A stretch of DNA of 64,000 nt from Bin5 sp965221145 (GCA_965221145.1 OZ244877.1:62001-126000); one strand, 5' to 3'; counted from the first letter of the stretch, positions 52,196 through 61,644 are shown. A program made the numbers and translations. Notes: a model not told the origin generated them from the sequence alone.

Positions 52196-52978
52196 TCAGG
52201 CTCGCTCCGCCCGGCTTTCCAGAAACTCGCGGCTGCGGCGGACGCTGGCGACCGGATCTTTGGGCAGGTCGTGCTCGACGACGTAACACTCGGCGCCGGC
52301 ATCGCGGCAGGCCGGCAGCAGCGCGTCCCAGTCCAGCGTCCCGTAGCCCACGTCGGCCAAGCCCATCTGGTCCTCGTTTTCGCCTTCCGGCGCCAGGTCT
52401 TTCGCATGGATACGCGGGCAGCGCCCGGCATATTTCTGCACCATTTCCAGGGGTGAAGCGCCGCCGTCGGCTATCCACGCCAAATCCGGCTCCCAGAAGA
52501 GATTCTCAGCTACGGCATTCCCCAATAGCCAGTCAATCGCCCGCGTGCCGTCGTACTCCTCCATCTCAAAGCCGTGATTGTGATAGCCCAAGCGCATCCC
52601 TTCTGCCCGGCAGCGTCTCCCCAGTTCGTTGAGTGTCTGCCCGAAGGCGCGCCAGGCTTCGCCGTTGGCCGCCGCCCGCACTTCCGCCGCGGGGCCGGGC
52701 AGAATCAGGCAGTCGTTGCCTGCCGCGCGCTGAAAGGCCACCGTGCCGGCAAAATCCTCCGCCAGGGCGTCGTAGGGTACATGAGCCGAAACGGCCTGCA
52801 AACCGTGATCCTCCAGAACCGCTTTCGCTTCTTCACCCGTATGATCGGGCAGAAAAGTCAGTTCGACACCTTCGTACCCGGCTGCCGCGGCCGCGGCGGC
52901 TATATCCGTGAAACGGTCCGATAGATGACGCAGGCTGTATAACTGTACGGCGATCAATGGTGTTCCGTTGCTGTTCAT
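52196..52978 (-). CDS. Sugar phosphate isomerase/epimerase (xylose-isomerase-like TIM barrel)
   Basis: The 260-residue protein begins with VQLYSLRHLSDRF, typical of this family. It has strand-end metal ligands in GVELTFLPDH, LGYHNHGFEM, WEPDLAWI and ARCPRIHAKDL-type segments, ending with CYVVEHDLPKDP. It should isomerise or epimerise a sugar or polyol in the cytoplasm using a divalent metal. The ATG at 52978 overlaps the stop codon of the helicase gene (ATGA), so the two genes are translationally coupled despite unrelated roles. Confidence 0.9.
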   Translation of the reverse strand: MNSNGTPLIAVQLYSLRHLSDRFTDIAAAAAAAGYEGVELTFLPDHTGEEAKAVLEDHGLQAVSAHVPYDALAEDFAGTVAFQRAAGNDCLILPGPAAEVRAAANGEAWRAFGQTLNELGRRCRAEGMRLGYHNHGFEMEEYDGTRAIDWLLGNAVAENLFWEPDLAWIADGGASPLEMVQKYAGRCPRIHAKDLAPEGENEDQMGLADVGYGTLDWDALLPACRDAGAECYVVEHDLPKDPVASVRRSREFLESRAERA

Positions 52979-55452
52979 GCAAAGATCTCCTGTGCTGTGG
53001 CTCGCCGCAGCCGCGCGGTCAGCCCGCTGTATCGTTGGGCCACTTTGTCGTTGCCTATGGCAATGCCAATCGCTTTCGGTTGCCCCACCAGCACGACCAG
53101 CCGCTTGGCGCGAGTGACGGCCGTGTAGAGGAGGTTACGTTGAAGCATCATGTAGTGGGTGGTGAGTACGGGAATGACGACCGCCGGGAATTCGCTGCCC
53201 TGGCTCTTGTGTACGCTGATGGCGTAGGCATGGACCAGTTCGTCCAACTCCAGAAAATCGTAGGCCACCGCCCGCCCGTCAATTTCAACCGTTACACGCT
53301 GGTCGATCAGAGCGACAGCCATAATATAGCCCATATCGCCGTTGAACACATCTTTATCATAGTTGTTGCGCACCTGCATCACGCGGTCGCCGACACGGAA
53401 GATACGGCTGCCCAGGCTGCGCTCCGCCTTGTCCTGCTGGGGCGGATTGAGAGCCTGCTGGATGATCTCGTTGAGCGACGCCACCCCGGCCGCGCCCCGG
53501 TGCATCGGGCTGAGCACCTGAATGTCCTGGGGAGGAATCGCGAACCGCCGCGGGATGCGCTCCTGCGCCAGTTCCACGCACAGTTGGGCGGCCCGCTCCG
53601 GCTCTTCGGTGCGAAAGAGGAAAAAATCCGCAGTCGCAGCCCCCTCTTCCGTGGCCGCCCGCGCCAGAACCGGCATCTGACCGCGGTTGATGCGGTGGGC
53701 ATTCTCGACGATATAGCTGCCGGCCGCCTGCCGGAAGATCGTCTCCAGACGCACCACCGCCGCGCTGCTCCATACGGCAGCATCTTGAGTACGGGGCGTC
53801 CCGTCACCCGCCCCTTCGATGGCCGCGATCAGATCCTCCAACACGTTTCCGGCGCCCACACTCGGCAGCTGATCCACGTCCCCCACCAGCAGCAGCGACA
53901 TTCCCGCAGGGATGGCCTTCAACAGATGATTCATCAGAATCAAATCCAGCATCGAGGCCTCGTCCACGATCAGCAGATCGCCGGAAAGGGGATGCTCCTC
54001 ATTGCGTTTGAAGGACATACCCGCCGCCGGTTGAAATTGCAACAGGCGATGGATGGTCTTGGCCGCGCGGCCGGTTGCCTCGGAGAGTCTTTTGGCCGCT
54101 CGCCCGGTCGGCGCGGCCAGCAAAGCAGTTGCGCCCGCCTCCTCGCACAGATCGATAATCGTGCGCACAACGGTCGTTTTGCCTGTGCCGGGGCCGCCGG
54201 TCAACACTGTCAGCCGATGGGTCAGCGTCGAGCGCACAGCCTCCCGCTGGCGCGAGGCCAGACGCAGGGAGGAATGCTCATCGCCCGCGCGCGCGTCCAG
54301 CTGGGCAAACTTTCGCTCCCAGTCGAAACGCTGGAAGAGGTCCAACGGACCAGAGCCATTTCGCGCCGCAAGCTGCGCGCCATTTTGGCTCTCCATCAGC
54401 CGCCCCAGACGATTGCTGACGCCCACTTCGCCGTAATACATCGGCGTCAGATAGACAGCCTTCCCCTCTTGCAAGAGAGCCTGGATCTGCTCGTTGGATG
54501 GCTGGTCGAAGGGGCTGCTGCTTGCCTGTAACAGAGGAGGCGTGCCTGCGCTCGACGGCTCATATATCCCCGCTACCTCCCATTGCAGCCCCGCGGCCTC
54601 CGCGCCCGGCTCTGCCGCCAGCTTCACCCGCTCCGCCCCGTTCAGATGCAGCACGCCTGCCGCCGCCGCCTCCTGGCCCACATTCAACAGCGCGTCGGCC
54701 TTCCCGATCAGTTCTGCGCTGGGCAGGAAGACATGTCCCTCAACAGTGGCGTGATTCAGCGTGTACTCCACACCGGCGGCGATGCGCTGGGGCGCGTCCG
54801 CGGCGATGCCCAGTGCGCGGGCGATCTTGTCCGCCGTCAGAAAGCCGATGCCATAGAGGTCTTCGGCCAGTTTGTACGGGTTCTGCTGCACAGTTTTGAC
54901 CGCGCCGTCCCCGTAGCGTTTATAGATCTTGGTCGCCAGGCCGGCGCTGACACCGTGCCCCTGCAGAAAGATCATCACCTCCTTGATGTCCTCTTGCTCG
55001 GCCCAGGCAGCGTTGATCATGGCAAGCCTCTTCTGGCCGACGCCGCTCACTTCGCTCAGCCGCTCTGGCTGGTGGTCGATAATCTCCAGAGTCTGCGCGC
55101 CAAAATGAGCGACCACCCGCTTGGCCGTCGCCGGACCCACGCCTCTGACCAACCCGCTGCCCAGATACTTTTCGATGCCGGCAACCGTCGCCGGCAGCAC
55201 CGAACGAATCCCGGTAACCGTGAACTGTTTGCCATATTGCGGATGCACCTCCCAGCGCCCGTGCAGTTCCACCGCCTCCCCCACATTGACGCCGACCATA
55301 TTGCCCACGATCGACGCCTCCTGCTGCCAATGGGGCAGGTGACGCGTGGGCCGCTCCAGCGCCAGTTTGGCGACGGTGTACCCATTCTCCTCGCTATGAT
55401 AGGTGATGCGCTCAATTACGCCGCGCAGGGATTCTTGCCCTACCTCATTCAT
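52975..55452 (-). CDS. recD2: RecD2-type ATP-dependent DNA helicase
   Basis: The 825-residue protein has the RecD2 plan: an N-terminal domain (MNEVGQESLRGVIERITY...), helix-hairpin-helix repeats around residues 85-215 (GVGPATAKRV, GVGQKRLAMI, GIGFLTADKI), and the helicase core with Walker A TGGPGTGKTT (418-427), a DEAS Walker B, and SVHKSQGSEFPAV and LLYTAVTRAKR near the end. It should unwind DNA 5' to 3' in repair. The ATG at 55452 is chosen on homology. A TTG at 55488 is open but neither has a clear ribosome site. It is not linked to RecB or RecC genes. Confidence 0.93.
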   Translation of the reverse strand: MNEVGQESLRGVIERITYHSEENGYTVAKLALERPTRHLPHWQQEASIVGNMVGVNVGEAVELHGRWEVHPQYGKQFTVTGIRSVLPATVAGIEKYLGSGLVRGVGPATAKRVVAHFGAQTLEIIDHQPERLSEVSGVGQKRLAMINAAWAEQEDIKEVMIFLQGHGVSAGLATKIYKRYGDGAVKTVQQNPYKLAEDLYGIGFLTADKIARALGIAADAPQRIAAGVEYTLNHATVEGHVFLPSAELIGKADALLNVGQEAAAAGVLHLNGAERVKLAAEPGAEAAGLQWEVAGIYEPSSAGTPPLLQASSSPFDQPSNEQIQALLQEGKAVYLTPMYYGEVGVSNRLGRLMESQNGAQLAARNGSGPLDLFQRFDWERKFAQLDARAGDEHSSLRLASRQREAVRSTLTHRLTVLTGGPGTGKTTVVRTIIDLCEEAGATALLAAPTGRAAKRLSEATGRAAKTIHRLLQFQPAAGMSFKRNEEHPLSGDLLIVDEASMLDLILMNHLLKAIPAGMSLLLVGDVDQLPSVGAGNVLEDLIAAIEGAGDGTPRTQDAAVWSSAAVVRLETIFRQAAGSYIVENAHRINRGQMPVLARAATEEGAATADFFLFRTEEPERAAQLCVELAQERIPRRFAIPPQDIQVLSPMHRGAAGVASLNEIIQQALNPPQQDKAERSLGSRIFRVGDRVMQVRNNYDKDVFNGDMGYIMAVALIDQRVTVEIDGRAVAYDFLELDELVHAYAISVHKSQGSEFPAVVIPVLTTHYMMLQRNLLYTAVTRAKRLVVLVGQPKAIGIAIGNDKVAQRYSGLTARLRRATAQEIFA

Positions 55453-55606
55453 GGGTGTTAGGGTAACAGAATCGGTATGCCGGATCAAACCGCCCGCAGA
55501 CCCTGAAGCCGCGGCGCAGTTGACCCGCGCAGTTCGTCCACTGCTCGAAAAGAAAGACCAATGCGGAACACCTATGGAAGCTGACGCTGGCTTTACCCCC
55601 TACTAG

Positions 55607-55909
55607 AACCCGGCGCTGGACCAGGCGGCGCTATTGAGCCTGATGGCGCGCAACCCCGACATCTACGAGTTGCTGACCCGCACCGACGACAACAAGGAGG
55701 TTGCCGAAGTCTGGGTCTATGACTCCAGTTTCAATGACAAGGCTCTGCGCGAAGTTGAACTGCCGGGCGACGTGTTTATCCTCTCCATCCGCCGGGCGGG
55801 CGAGTTCATCGTACCGCGCGGCAATACACAGCTTGAGCACGGGGATCACTTGACACTTGTCGGCGGGTTCGATCATTTGCAGGAGGCGCGCGCGCTTCTC
55901 CGGGTTTGA
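55607..55909 (+). pseudogene. C-terminal remnant of a TrkA-C (RCK_C) domain transport protein
   Basis: About 100 codons after an in-frame TAG encode NPDIYELLTRTDDNKEVAEV and a TrkA-C domain with ALREVELPGDVFILSIRR, GNTQLEHGDHLTLVG. This domain ends many cation/proton antiporters and potassium-channel proteins. The membrane part is missing and no ribosome site precedes the frame. It is most likely the leftover 3' end of a deleted transporter gene. Confidence 0.7.
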
Positions 55910-55995
55910 AGGGGGCGGCGAGGCGAGGAGTTATGCCTTGAGCGAATCTTGAACCGGCGCTAACGAAGATGCAGTTGGGGGTCAGCAATGAAGGG

Positions 55996-56493
55996 TCAGG
56001 CCGCGGACGGGTGGGGGTCTCGGTTGCCCGCTGCGTTAGTGAGCCAACAGGTATGGGCTTTGCGGACTACGCGGCGGGTGGCCTCTTCCATCGGCAGGTC
56101 GTCCAACCTATCCAGCGATACCCAGGCCGCTTGATCGGCGTCATCAGCGGGCGCAACCGTGCCGCCGCGGAAATGCGCCCAGAAGTCGATTACCACAAAA
56201 TGATAGTGAATGCGCCCGTCTGCGTCGCGGTGAATCGGTTCGAACAGGTCTAACAGTTCGACGATCTCAATCTCGGCTCCGGTCTCCTCCCGCACTTCAC
56301 GAACGACCCCGTCGCGCACCGCCTCGCCCAAATCCAGCAGGCCGCCGGGCAACGCCCAAAGCCCTTGGGCCGGGGGCCGCCCCCGCTCCACCATCAGGAC
56401 GCGCCCAGCGTCGTCGAGCACAGCCGCGGCCACCGCCACCATAGGCGCGGGCGGGTATTCACGACTGATCGTCACCGGGAAGGTTGCGTTCAC
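55996..56493 (-). CDS. Nudix hydrolase
   Basis: The 165-residue protein has a full Nudix box from GGLLDLGEAVRDGVV to REVREETG, preceded by VLMVERGRPPAQGLWALPG. It should hydrolyse a nucleoside diphosphate linked to some moiety. The start is uncertain: GTG at 56493 has AAGGAG 13 bases before it, while a TTG overlapping the HAD stop codon (TTGA at 56520) would be coupled to that gene. Either way it follows the HAD gene closely on the same strand, suggesting a small nucleotide or phosphate salvage pair. Confidence 0.88.
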   Translation of the reverse strand: MNATFPVTISREYPPAPMVAVAAAVLDDAGRVLMVERGRPPAQGLWALPGGLLDLGEAVRDGVVREVREETGAEIEIVELLDLFEPIHRDADGRIHYHFVVIDFWAHFRGGTVAPADDADQAAWVSLDRLDDLPMEEATRRVVRKAHTCWLTNAAGNRDPHPSAA

Positions 56494-56516
56494 GCGGCGC
56501 TCACCGCTCCTTGCGT

Positions 56517-57311
56517 TCAACACCACGCCTGAATCACGGCGGGCAATTCGGATAACGCCTCGATCACCGCGTCCGGCTGCACGCTGTCCACGAGGCGCTG
56601 ATCCTCTGCCAGCGGGGTCATGCGGCAGTGAACCGTGAGCGCGCCGATCGCCTGCCCGCCGGCAACATCATGCTTGAGGCTGTCACCGACGCAGACCAAT
56701 TCATACGGTTCGGCATCCCAGCGCTTCAGGGCGGCATCGTAAATATCCTTCTCCGGTTTGCGCCACTCCACGGCCGCGCTGCTCAGACAGACATCCAGAT
56801 AAGGACGCACGCCGGCATAGTCGATGATACGCTGGAAGATGCGGTCGCTGGGATAGTTGGCGATGACTGCCAGCGGGAAGCCCTCGGCACGCAGCCATTG
56901 CAGCAGGTCGATTGCGCCGGGCATCGGCTCCCATGCGGTCATCTCCGGCGCGTAAAAGAGATCGACGGCCCGCCCCAGCACCTCCCCGTCCATGCGCGAA
57001 GCCGGGTAGTTGAAGAACTGCAACAGAAAGCTGAGCGTGTCGTCGGCGGTGTGTTCCTCCTGCTCATCGTCCGACTTTTCTTCGGCAAAACGGCGGGCTT
57101 CGACCAGACTCCCCCAGAAATCGTCGGGCAGGTCGTCCATGCCGGTGGAGCGCATATAGTCCACCGCCGTCTGCGCGCCTTGGTTCATCAACTCATCAAG
57201 CGGACTGGTGAGCCGGGCAAGCGTGTTGTCAAAGTCGAAGATCAAACCTTGCACCAACTTGCGGGGGCGTATTTGCGCAGGTGCGCCGGTGAAGAACTGT
57301 TCGGGCTGCAT
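56517..57311 (-). CDS. HAD-superfamily hydrolase
   Basis: The 264-residue protein contains LIFDFDNTLARL (nucleophile Asp in DxD), VIANYPSDRIFQ as motif II region, a Lys in EWRKPEKDIYDAAL, and VCVGDSLKHDVAGG as the acidic motif. This is the standard HAD phosphatase set with a helical cap. The substrate is unknown, as usual for this family. The ATG at 57311 has no strong ribosome site. Repeated CGTATTG/CATTGCG words lie just upstream. Confidence 0.9.
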   Translation of the reverse strand: MQPEQFFTGAPAQIRPRKLVQGLIFDFDNTLARLTSPLDELMNQGAQTAVDYMRSTGMDDLPDDFWGSLVEARRFAEEKSDDEQEEHTADDTLSFLLQFFNYPASRMDGEVLGRAVDLFYAPEMTAWEPMPGAIDLLQWLRAEGFPLAVIANYPSDRIFQRIIDYAGVRPYLDVCLSSAAVEWRKPEKDIYDAALKRWDAEPYELVCVGDSLKHDVAGGQAIGALTVHCRMTPLAEDQRLVDSVQPDAVIEALSELPAVIQAWC

Positions 57312-57494
57312 TTCGTATCACGTATTGTGCATTGCGTACCCAGGATGTCGCCTCGCCAACCGCGCGAAACGTCCTGGATTTGAATATGATTCACTGTCAT
57401 TCTTGCACATAAGTATGCGGAGGAGCGCCCCTGCCTGTCAAGTCAGCCAGATTTGTTTGGCGTAACTCTTGATCACCGGCGCGACGCGAAAAGT

Positions 57495-57523
57495 GTGCTG
57501 AACGACGCCAGCCGTGCTATACT
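57495..57523 (+). promoter_or_regulatory. Extended -10 promoter for the MBL-fold gene
   Basis: TGCTATACT at 57515-57523 is a good extended -10 element. The -35 region (GTGCTG, 57495-57500) is weak, as often seen with extended -10 promoters. The predicted start lies about 60 bases upstream of the ATG at 57589. Confidence 0.4.
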
Positions 57524-57588
57524 CCGCAACGAGCTTTGCACTGTCCGAACTGAGTTTAACACGCGAATCAGATTTAGCTATCACTGCC

Positions 57589-58482
57589 ATGCCTTATTCA
57601 CTACAGATCGGTTCAATTCCCTGCCATATCGTCAGTGATGGCCGCCAGTTGGTCGACGGCGGCGGCTTTTTCGGTCTCGTGCCCCGCGTGCTGTGGGAGC
57701 GGGTCATCCGCCCTGACGAGAAGAACCGCATCCCCGTGCAGATGCGCTCACTGCTGATCCAGTCGTCCTCCGGATTGGTCCTGGTCGACACCGGCCAGGG
57801 CGATAAGCTCACGGCCAAGGAGCGGCGCATTTTGGGCATGGACGACGGCAGCCGGCGCCTGGCCGCGGACCTGCGCCGCGTCGGCTTCAGCCCGGAGGAT
57901 GTCGAAATCGTGCTGATGACCCATCTGCACGGCGACCACGCCGGAGGATGCACGCACTGGAGCGATCCGCTGGACCCGAATAGCGAGGCCGTCCCCTCCT
58001 TCCCCAACGCCCGCTATCTGGTCCAACGCCTGGAGATGGCCGACGCCGCCTTCCCCAATGAACGCACGCGCGGCACTTATTTTTCCCAGAATTGGGAGCC
58101 GCTGCGCAGCTCAGGTCAGTTGGAGCTTGTGGATGGCGATCAGAGCCTGGCGGTCGGTGTGCGCTCGGTGACGGTGCCGGGCCATACCGAGAGCATCCAG
58201 GCGGTGTGGGTGGAGGACTCGGGCGAGTCGCTGCTCTTCCTGGGGGACACGTGCAGTTGGGCTGCGCACCTGGATCGGCTGGCGTGGGTGCCGTCCTTCG
58301 ATCTCTACCCGATGCGCAGCATAGAAGGGAAGCGCACCTTGCGCCGACAGGCCGAGGAGAAGAACGCGCTGCTCGTCTTCCAACATGACGGCCAGGTCGT
58401 CACGGGGCGCCTGCGCGAGGGCGCGCGCGGCGTGGCGGTGCAGGCGGAGATCACGGAAGAGGCGTGGCCGGGGGATGGCTAA
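57589..58482 (+). CDS. MBL-fold metallo-hydrolase
   Basis: The 297-residue protein has the metallo-beta-lactamase motif MTHLHGDHAGG, an upstream strand VLVDTGQGDK, and a later TVPGHTESIQ and LLFLGDTC supplying the other metal ligands. It resembles quorum-quenching lactonases and related hydrolases, but the substrate cannot be determined. The start ATG at 57589 fits the fold. The frame is open to a GTG at 57514 inside the promoter, which is unlikely. It lies alone on the plus strand, convergent with the MFS gene. Confidence 0.9.
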   Translation: MPYSLQIGSIPCHIVSDGRQLVDGGGFFGLVPRVLWERVIRPDEKNRIPVQMRSLLIQSSSGLVLVDTGQGDKLTAKERRILGMDDGSRRLAADLRRVGFSPEDVEIVLMTHLHGDHAGGCTHWSDPLDPNSEAVPSFPNARYLVQRLEMADAAFPNERTRGTYFSQNWEPLRSSGQLELVDGDQSLAVGVRSVTVPGHTESIQAVWVEDSGESLLFLGDTCSWAAHLDRLAWVPSFDLYPMRSIEGKRTLRRQAEEKNALLVFQHDGQVVTGRLREGARGVAVQAEITEEAWPGDG

Positions 58483-58502
58483 CTGATACGATACAAGCCA
58501 AC

Positions 58503-59729
58503 TCAGTCTGCCGAACCGGCTGCGGGCGCCATAGCAGACGTCGCCGGTGACCGGGTGCGCATGAAGAACGCGCAGATGGCGGCCAGGACGGGCAGCAAGG
58601 CGACGACGTGCAAAACGCTCGAAAGGCTGAAGATGTCCGCGATCGGTCCCGCGATGCCCATACCCACTGCGCCCGCGGCAAAGGTGAATCCAAGAATTGC
58701 GCCGCTCGCCAATCCCTGCCGCCCCGGCAGAAAACGCTGCGCCATCACGACCAGGATGCTGTGCGGAACGCCGACCAGGAAGCCGGCCATAAACGCCAAG
58801 GGATAGAATATCCACAAGTTCGCAATATCCAGGATCACCCAGGAGAATGGCGCGGAGGCGAGGAGCGACCACAGCAGGATTTTGGGCTGGTCATAGCGAT
58901 CACCGAGAATGCCGCCCGTCATCGTGCCCAAAGCGATGGCGACGCTGATGACCCCGACCATAAAGCCGAACTCACTCGGCGAAAATCCCAAGTCGGAGAA
59001 ATACTTGGGCAACAGGCCATAGAAGGCTTGCTGAACCGACGCCCGCAACGCGACCAACACGGCGAAGGCCACCAGCACCGCCCGACGCCGATTTGGCTGC
59101 TGCGCCCGATTCCCCGCCAATCTTTTGACTGCGCGCGGCCTCTGTACGTTGGACCCTGCCGGCGCAGGCTCCGGCTGGACTCTCACCAGCGGCTTGCGCA
59201 GGCCAATGGCCAACCACACAACGAACGGGAGCGTGCCAACGGCCATCATGCGCGGGCCGAACATCCCGACCTCTTCCAGCAGGACACCGGCGATCATCGG
59301 CCCGAACGCCAGCCCCATCTGCCCCAGGAGAAAGAAGATCGAGGTCGCGGTAGAGGCCCGGTGCCTGCCGGCCGCGCCCGCGTTCATTGCGCCCTGGGGG
59401 TGGAACGCGCCGCTGCCCAGAGAGGCCATCGTCATCAGCGCGATGAGCATAATGTAGCTCTGCGAAAAGGTAGCGGCGTAATAGAAAACCGCGGTCCACA
59501 ATAGCCCGACCGCGCCCAGCCAGCGCCCGCCCAACCGATCGGCCAACATGCCGAAAAAGGGCTGGGTGAGCGATCCCATCAGCGTATAGGCCATCGCCCC
59601 CAGCGCGATGTCGGCATTCGACAGGCTGAATGGCACCGCAAGCACGGCAAGAATCATGGCGATCGAAGCGTTCAGAATATCGATCGCCATGTGGCCGAAT
59701 GAAACTGTGCTGAGCCGTCTGAGATTCAT
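58503..59729 (-). CDS. MFS transporter (fosmidomycin-resistance-like)
   Basis: The 408-residue membrane protein has about 12 spans and MFS features such as GMLADRLGGRWLG after span 2, and FGFMVGVISVAIALG with GGILGDRYDQPK in the second half. The overall order resembles the Fsr fosmidomycin-resistance group. It probably exports a small molecule. A central loop of about 50 residues rich in Pro, Arg and Ala joins the two halves. The ATG at 59729 starts directly with LRRLSTVSFGHMAIDI, normal for this group. Confidence 0.9.
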   Translation of the reverse strand: MNLRRLSTVSFGHMAIDILNASIAMILAVLAVPFSLSNADIALGAMAYTLMGSLTQPFFGMLADRLGGRWLGAVGLLWTAVFYYAATFSQSYIMLIALMTMASLGSGAFHPQGAMNAGAAGRHRASTATSIFFLLGQMGLAFGPMIAGVLLEEVGMFGPRMMAVGTLPFVVWLAIGLRKPLVRVQPEPAPAGSNVQRPRAVKRLAGNRAQQPNRRRAVLVAFAVLVALRASVQQAFYGLLPKYFSDLGFSPSEFGFMVGVISVAIALGTMTGGILGDRYDQPKILLWSLLASAPFSWVILDIANLWIFYPLAFMAGFLVGVPHSILVVMAQRFLPGRQGLASGAILGFTFAAGAVGMGIAGPIADIFSLSSVLHVVALLPVLAAICAFFMRTRSPATSAMAPAAGSAD

Positions 59730-59859
59730 CCACTCGTCCCAGGAAGGCGGAATAAACCAGTCTACTTTGCCAGAAGTTTATCAGAGATTTCCTGCCCATT
59801 CTATCAGTTGGAGCGACGGTTATCCAAGCAAGGCTTGACCGCAATACGGCGAAGCGAGT

Positions 59860-59887
59860 TTGACAGATCGTTGCCTCAAGCTATACT
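59860..59887 (+). promoter_or_regulatory. Strong sigma70-type promoter before a decayed gene
   Basis: TTGACA at 59860-59865, a 16-base spacer and TATACT at 59882-59887 make one of the best promoter matches in the window. It lies 86 bp upstream of the ATG of the broken binding-protein gene at 59973. Confidence 0.6.
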
Positions 59888-59972
59888 CACCTTCGTTACG
59901 CTGAACGGCGTCAAATAGCAGAATGCCACGTTTGTTGAGACTTTTTTCGCATCAGCAACTCAGGAGGAAATC

Positions 59973-60250
59973 ATGCAGTCAACAAGTCGTCGTCAGTTTC
60001 TTAAGGTGAGCGCCGGAATGGGCGCACTCACGATGCTGGCTGCCTGCACACCGGTCGCCACCGATTCGGGCGCAGGAGGGGCCGAGGAGATAGCCGAACC
60101 GCTCGATCTGGTCGTCTGATATCAGGATTGGGGCGGTGCCAATCGCATCATGGGGTGGGTCAAGCCGGAGTTTGAAAAGGAACATGCCGATGTCGCTGTT
60201 GATCTTCAGGCTATTGGCTACGGAGATCTGTTGAATAAGATGCTGCCGTC
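59973..60250 (+). pseudogene. Truncated family-1 solute-binding lipoprotein gene
   Basis: An AGGAGG site and ATG at 59973 lead into STSRRQFLKVS, a lipobox LAAC and a short linker, the usual start of a binding protein. After 48 codons a TGA (60117) stands where relatives have Trp: downstream codons continue YQDWGGANRIMGWVKPEF, matching WHQDWDGMNQILAW of the protein at 63085. Homology ends near 60250, with no body or C-terminus. A nonsense change and a deletion have removed the gene. Confidence 0.85.
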
Positions 60251-60376
60251 AATACGTCCGCATCCATACCTGGGAATCTCTTCCTCCTGTCAACTGTAGT
60301 TCAGGCCAACGTTCCAACGCAACAGATCCTGCCATCATCGCCCAAAAATCGGGGTTACACCCCAAACGTTTTCCGC

Positions 60377-60405
60377 TTGACAAATGCCCCGCCTACCAGT
60401 ATTTT
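60377..60405 (+). promoter_or_regulatory. Sigma70-type promoter for the restriction-type nuclease
   Basis: TTGACA at 60377-60382, a 17-base spacer and TATTTT at 60400-60405 lie about 100 bp upstream of the ATG at 60511. Confidence 0.5.
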
Positions 60406-60510
60406 GCTGTGAAAATAGGTTTCGCTACGTCGCTCCGTACATAAGACCTCGCAACTTGGCCTCTTCGGCCAATCAGATGTTTTTCCAAACGCCTTCTTAG
60501 AGGAAACGTC

Positions 60511-61644
60511 ATGATTTTCATCGATGAAGTCAAGAAACTCTCAGATCAGTTTGCCGCCAGAATAAGTCATCTTGACACTGAGGAAGCGACGAAAAATTCT
60601 CTTGTCCTGCCATTCATTCAGATGCTTGGCTACGATATCTTTGATCCGACCGAAGTGATTCCTGAATTCACGGCGGATGTGGGAACCAAGCGCGGAGAGA
60701 AGGTCGACTACGCACTGATCCAAAACAACAAGCCAGCTATCCTGGTCGAATGCAAGACTTATCGGAGCGCTCTGAATCACGCGTATGTGTCCCAGCTTTT
60801 CAGGTACTTCACCGTTACGGATGCCAGATTTGGCATATTGACTGACGGGATAGCCTACCACTTCTTCTCAGACTTGGATCAACAAAACGTGATGGATTCC
60901 AAGCCTTTCTTCGAGTTTAACCTTCTGGATTTTACAGAGTCACAGGTCGAGGAACTGAAACAGTTCACCAAGTCGAATTTCAATGAAGACAAGAGCGTAG
61001 AAAGAGGCTACAGACTGAAATCTATCAAGGCCATTCAGAATCGACTTGCCCAGGAATGCTCCGCCCCCTCAAGTGAGTTTGTGCGATTCATAATGCGGCC
61101 AATTCATAAAGGCACCTTGACCCAAAAAGTCGTGGAAGAGTTTCGACCCATAGTGGGCGAAGCTTTCAGCGAGTTTATCAACAGATGTATCGCGACCTAT
61201 CTCAGTTCTGGTCCTCACCCAATCAAGCCGCCTGAGCCAATGCCCCCACCCCCGGGGCCAGACCAGTTAGTCGATTGGACGCCACTTAGCAAAATCGCCG
61301 ACGTCACAAAACGGAAGCCTCCAACCGCCATCAGGATTGACAATGGCGAAACACGGCCTGTCAAATCTTGGCGGCAAGTCTTGGAGGAAGTAGCCGAGTG
61401 GCTGGTCAGGGAAGGACGTTTGACAGAGGCAGACTTGCCTATAAGCAAGGGCAGTCGTGCCTGGACATTCATTAACTCCGTCCCCCGCACGCCTGATGGA
61501 AGGGATTTCAGAATCCCCTCACGGATTTCTGGCGACATTTATCTGGAAATGAACCTTAACGCCAAGAGCATTATCACTTATAGCAAACGACTGCTCACAC
61601 ATCACTCTATTGGGCATGAGGCTGTCGAACTACGGTTTGAGTAA
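60511..61644 (+). CDS. Orphan restriction-type nuclease (HsdR N-terminal-like domain) with unknown C-terminal domain
   Basis: The 377-residue protein starts with a helical segment and LVLPFIQMLGYDIFDPTEV, then EKVDYALIQNNKPAILVECK, where the D and ExK of a PD-(D/E)XK nuclease can be placed. This is the type I restriction R-subunit N-terminal family found alone, without helicase motifs. A Pro-rich linker (PPEPMPPPPGPD) near residue 240 leads to a C-terminal domain of 120 residues that I do not recognise. GAGGAAACG precedes the ATG. No methylase or specificity gene is nearby. A role in DNA defence is possible but not shown. Confidence 0.82.
   Translation: MIFIDEVKKLSDQFAARISHLDTEEATKNSLVLPFIQMLGYDIFDPTEVIPEFTADVGTKRGEKVDYALIQNNKPAILVECKTYRSALNHAYVSQLFRYFTVTDARFGILTDGIAYHFFSDLDQQNVMDSKPFFEFNLLDFTESQVEELKQFTKSNFNEDKSVERGYRLKSIKAIQNRLAQECSAPSSEFVRFIMRPIHKGTLTQKVVEEFRPIVGEAFSEFINRCIATYLSSGPHPIKPPEPMPPPPGPDQLVDWTPLSKIADVTKRKPPTAIRIDNGETRPVKSWRQVLEEVAEWLVREGRLTEADLPISKGSRAWTFINSVPRTPDGRDFRIPSRISGDIYLEMNLNAKSIITYSKRLLTHHSIGHEAVELRFE

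Noticed and set aside
52957..54531. Open frame of 524 codons on the plus strand
   Set aside because: It mirrors the RecD2-like helicase gene and lacks any recognisable motif.
60117..60119. TGA read as Trp (recoding)
   Set aside because: TGA is used as a normal stop in many intact genes here, and the gene is also truncated further on, so decay is the simpler explanation.
60440..60500. Fourth copy of the 148-bp element
   Set aside because: Only a short CGGCCAAT...TTTTCCAAACGCCTTCT stretch resembles the right end. No left end or interior could be matched.
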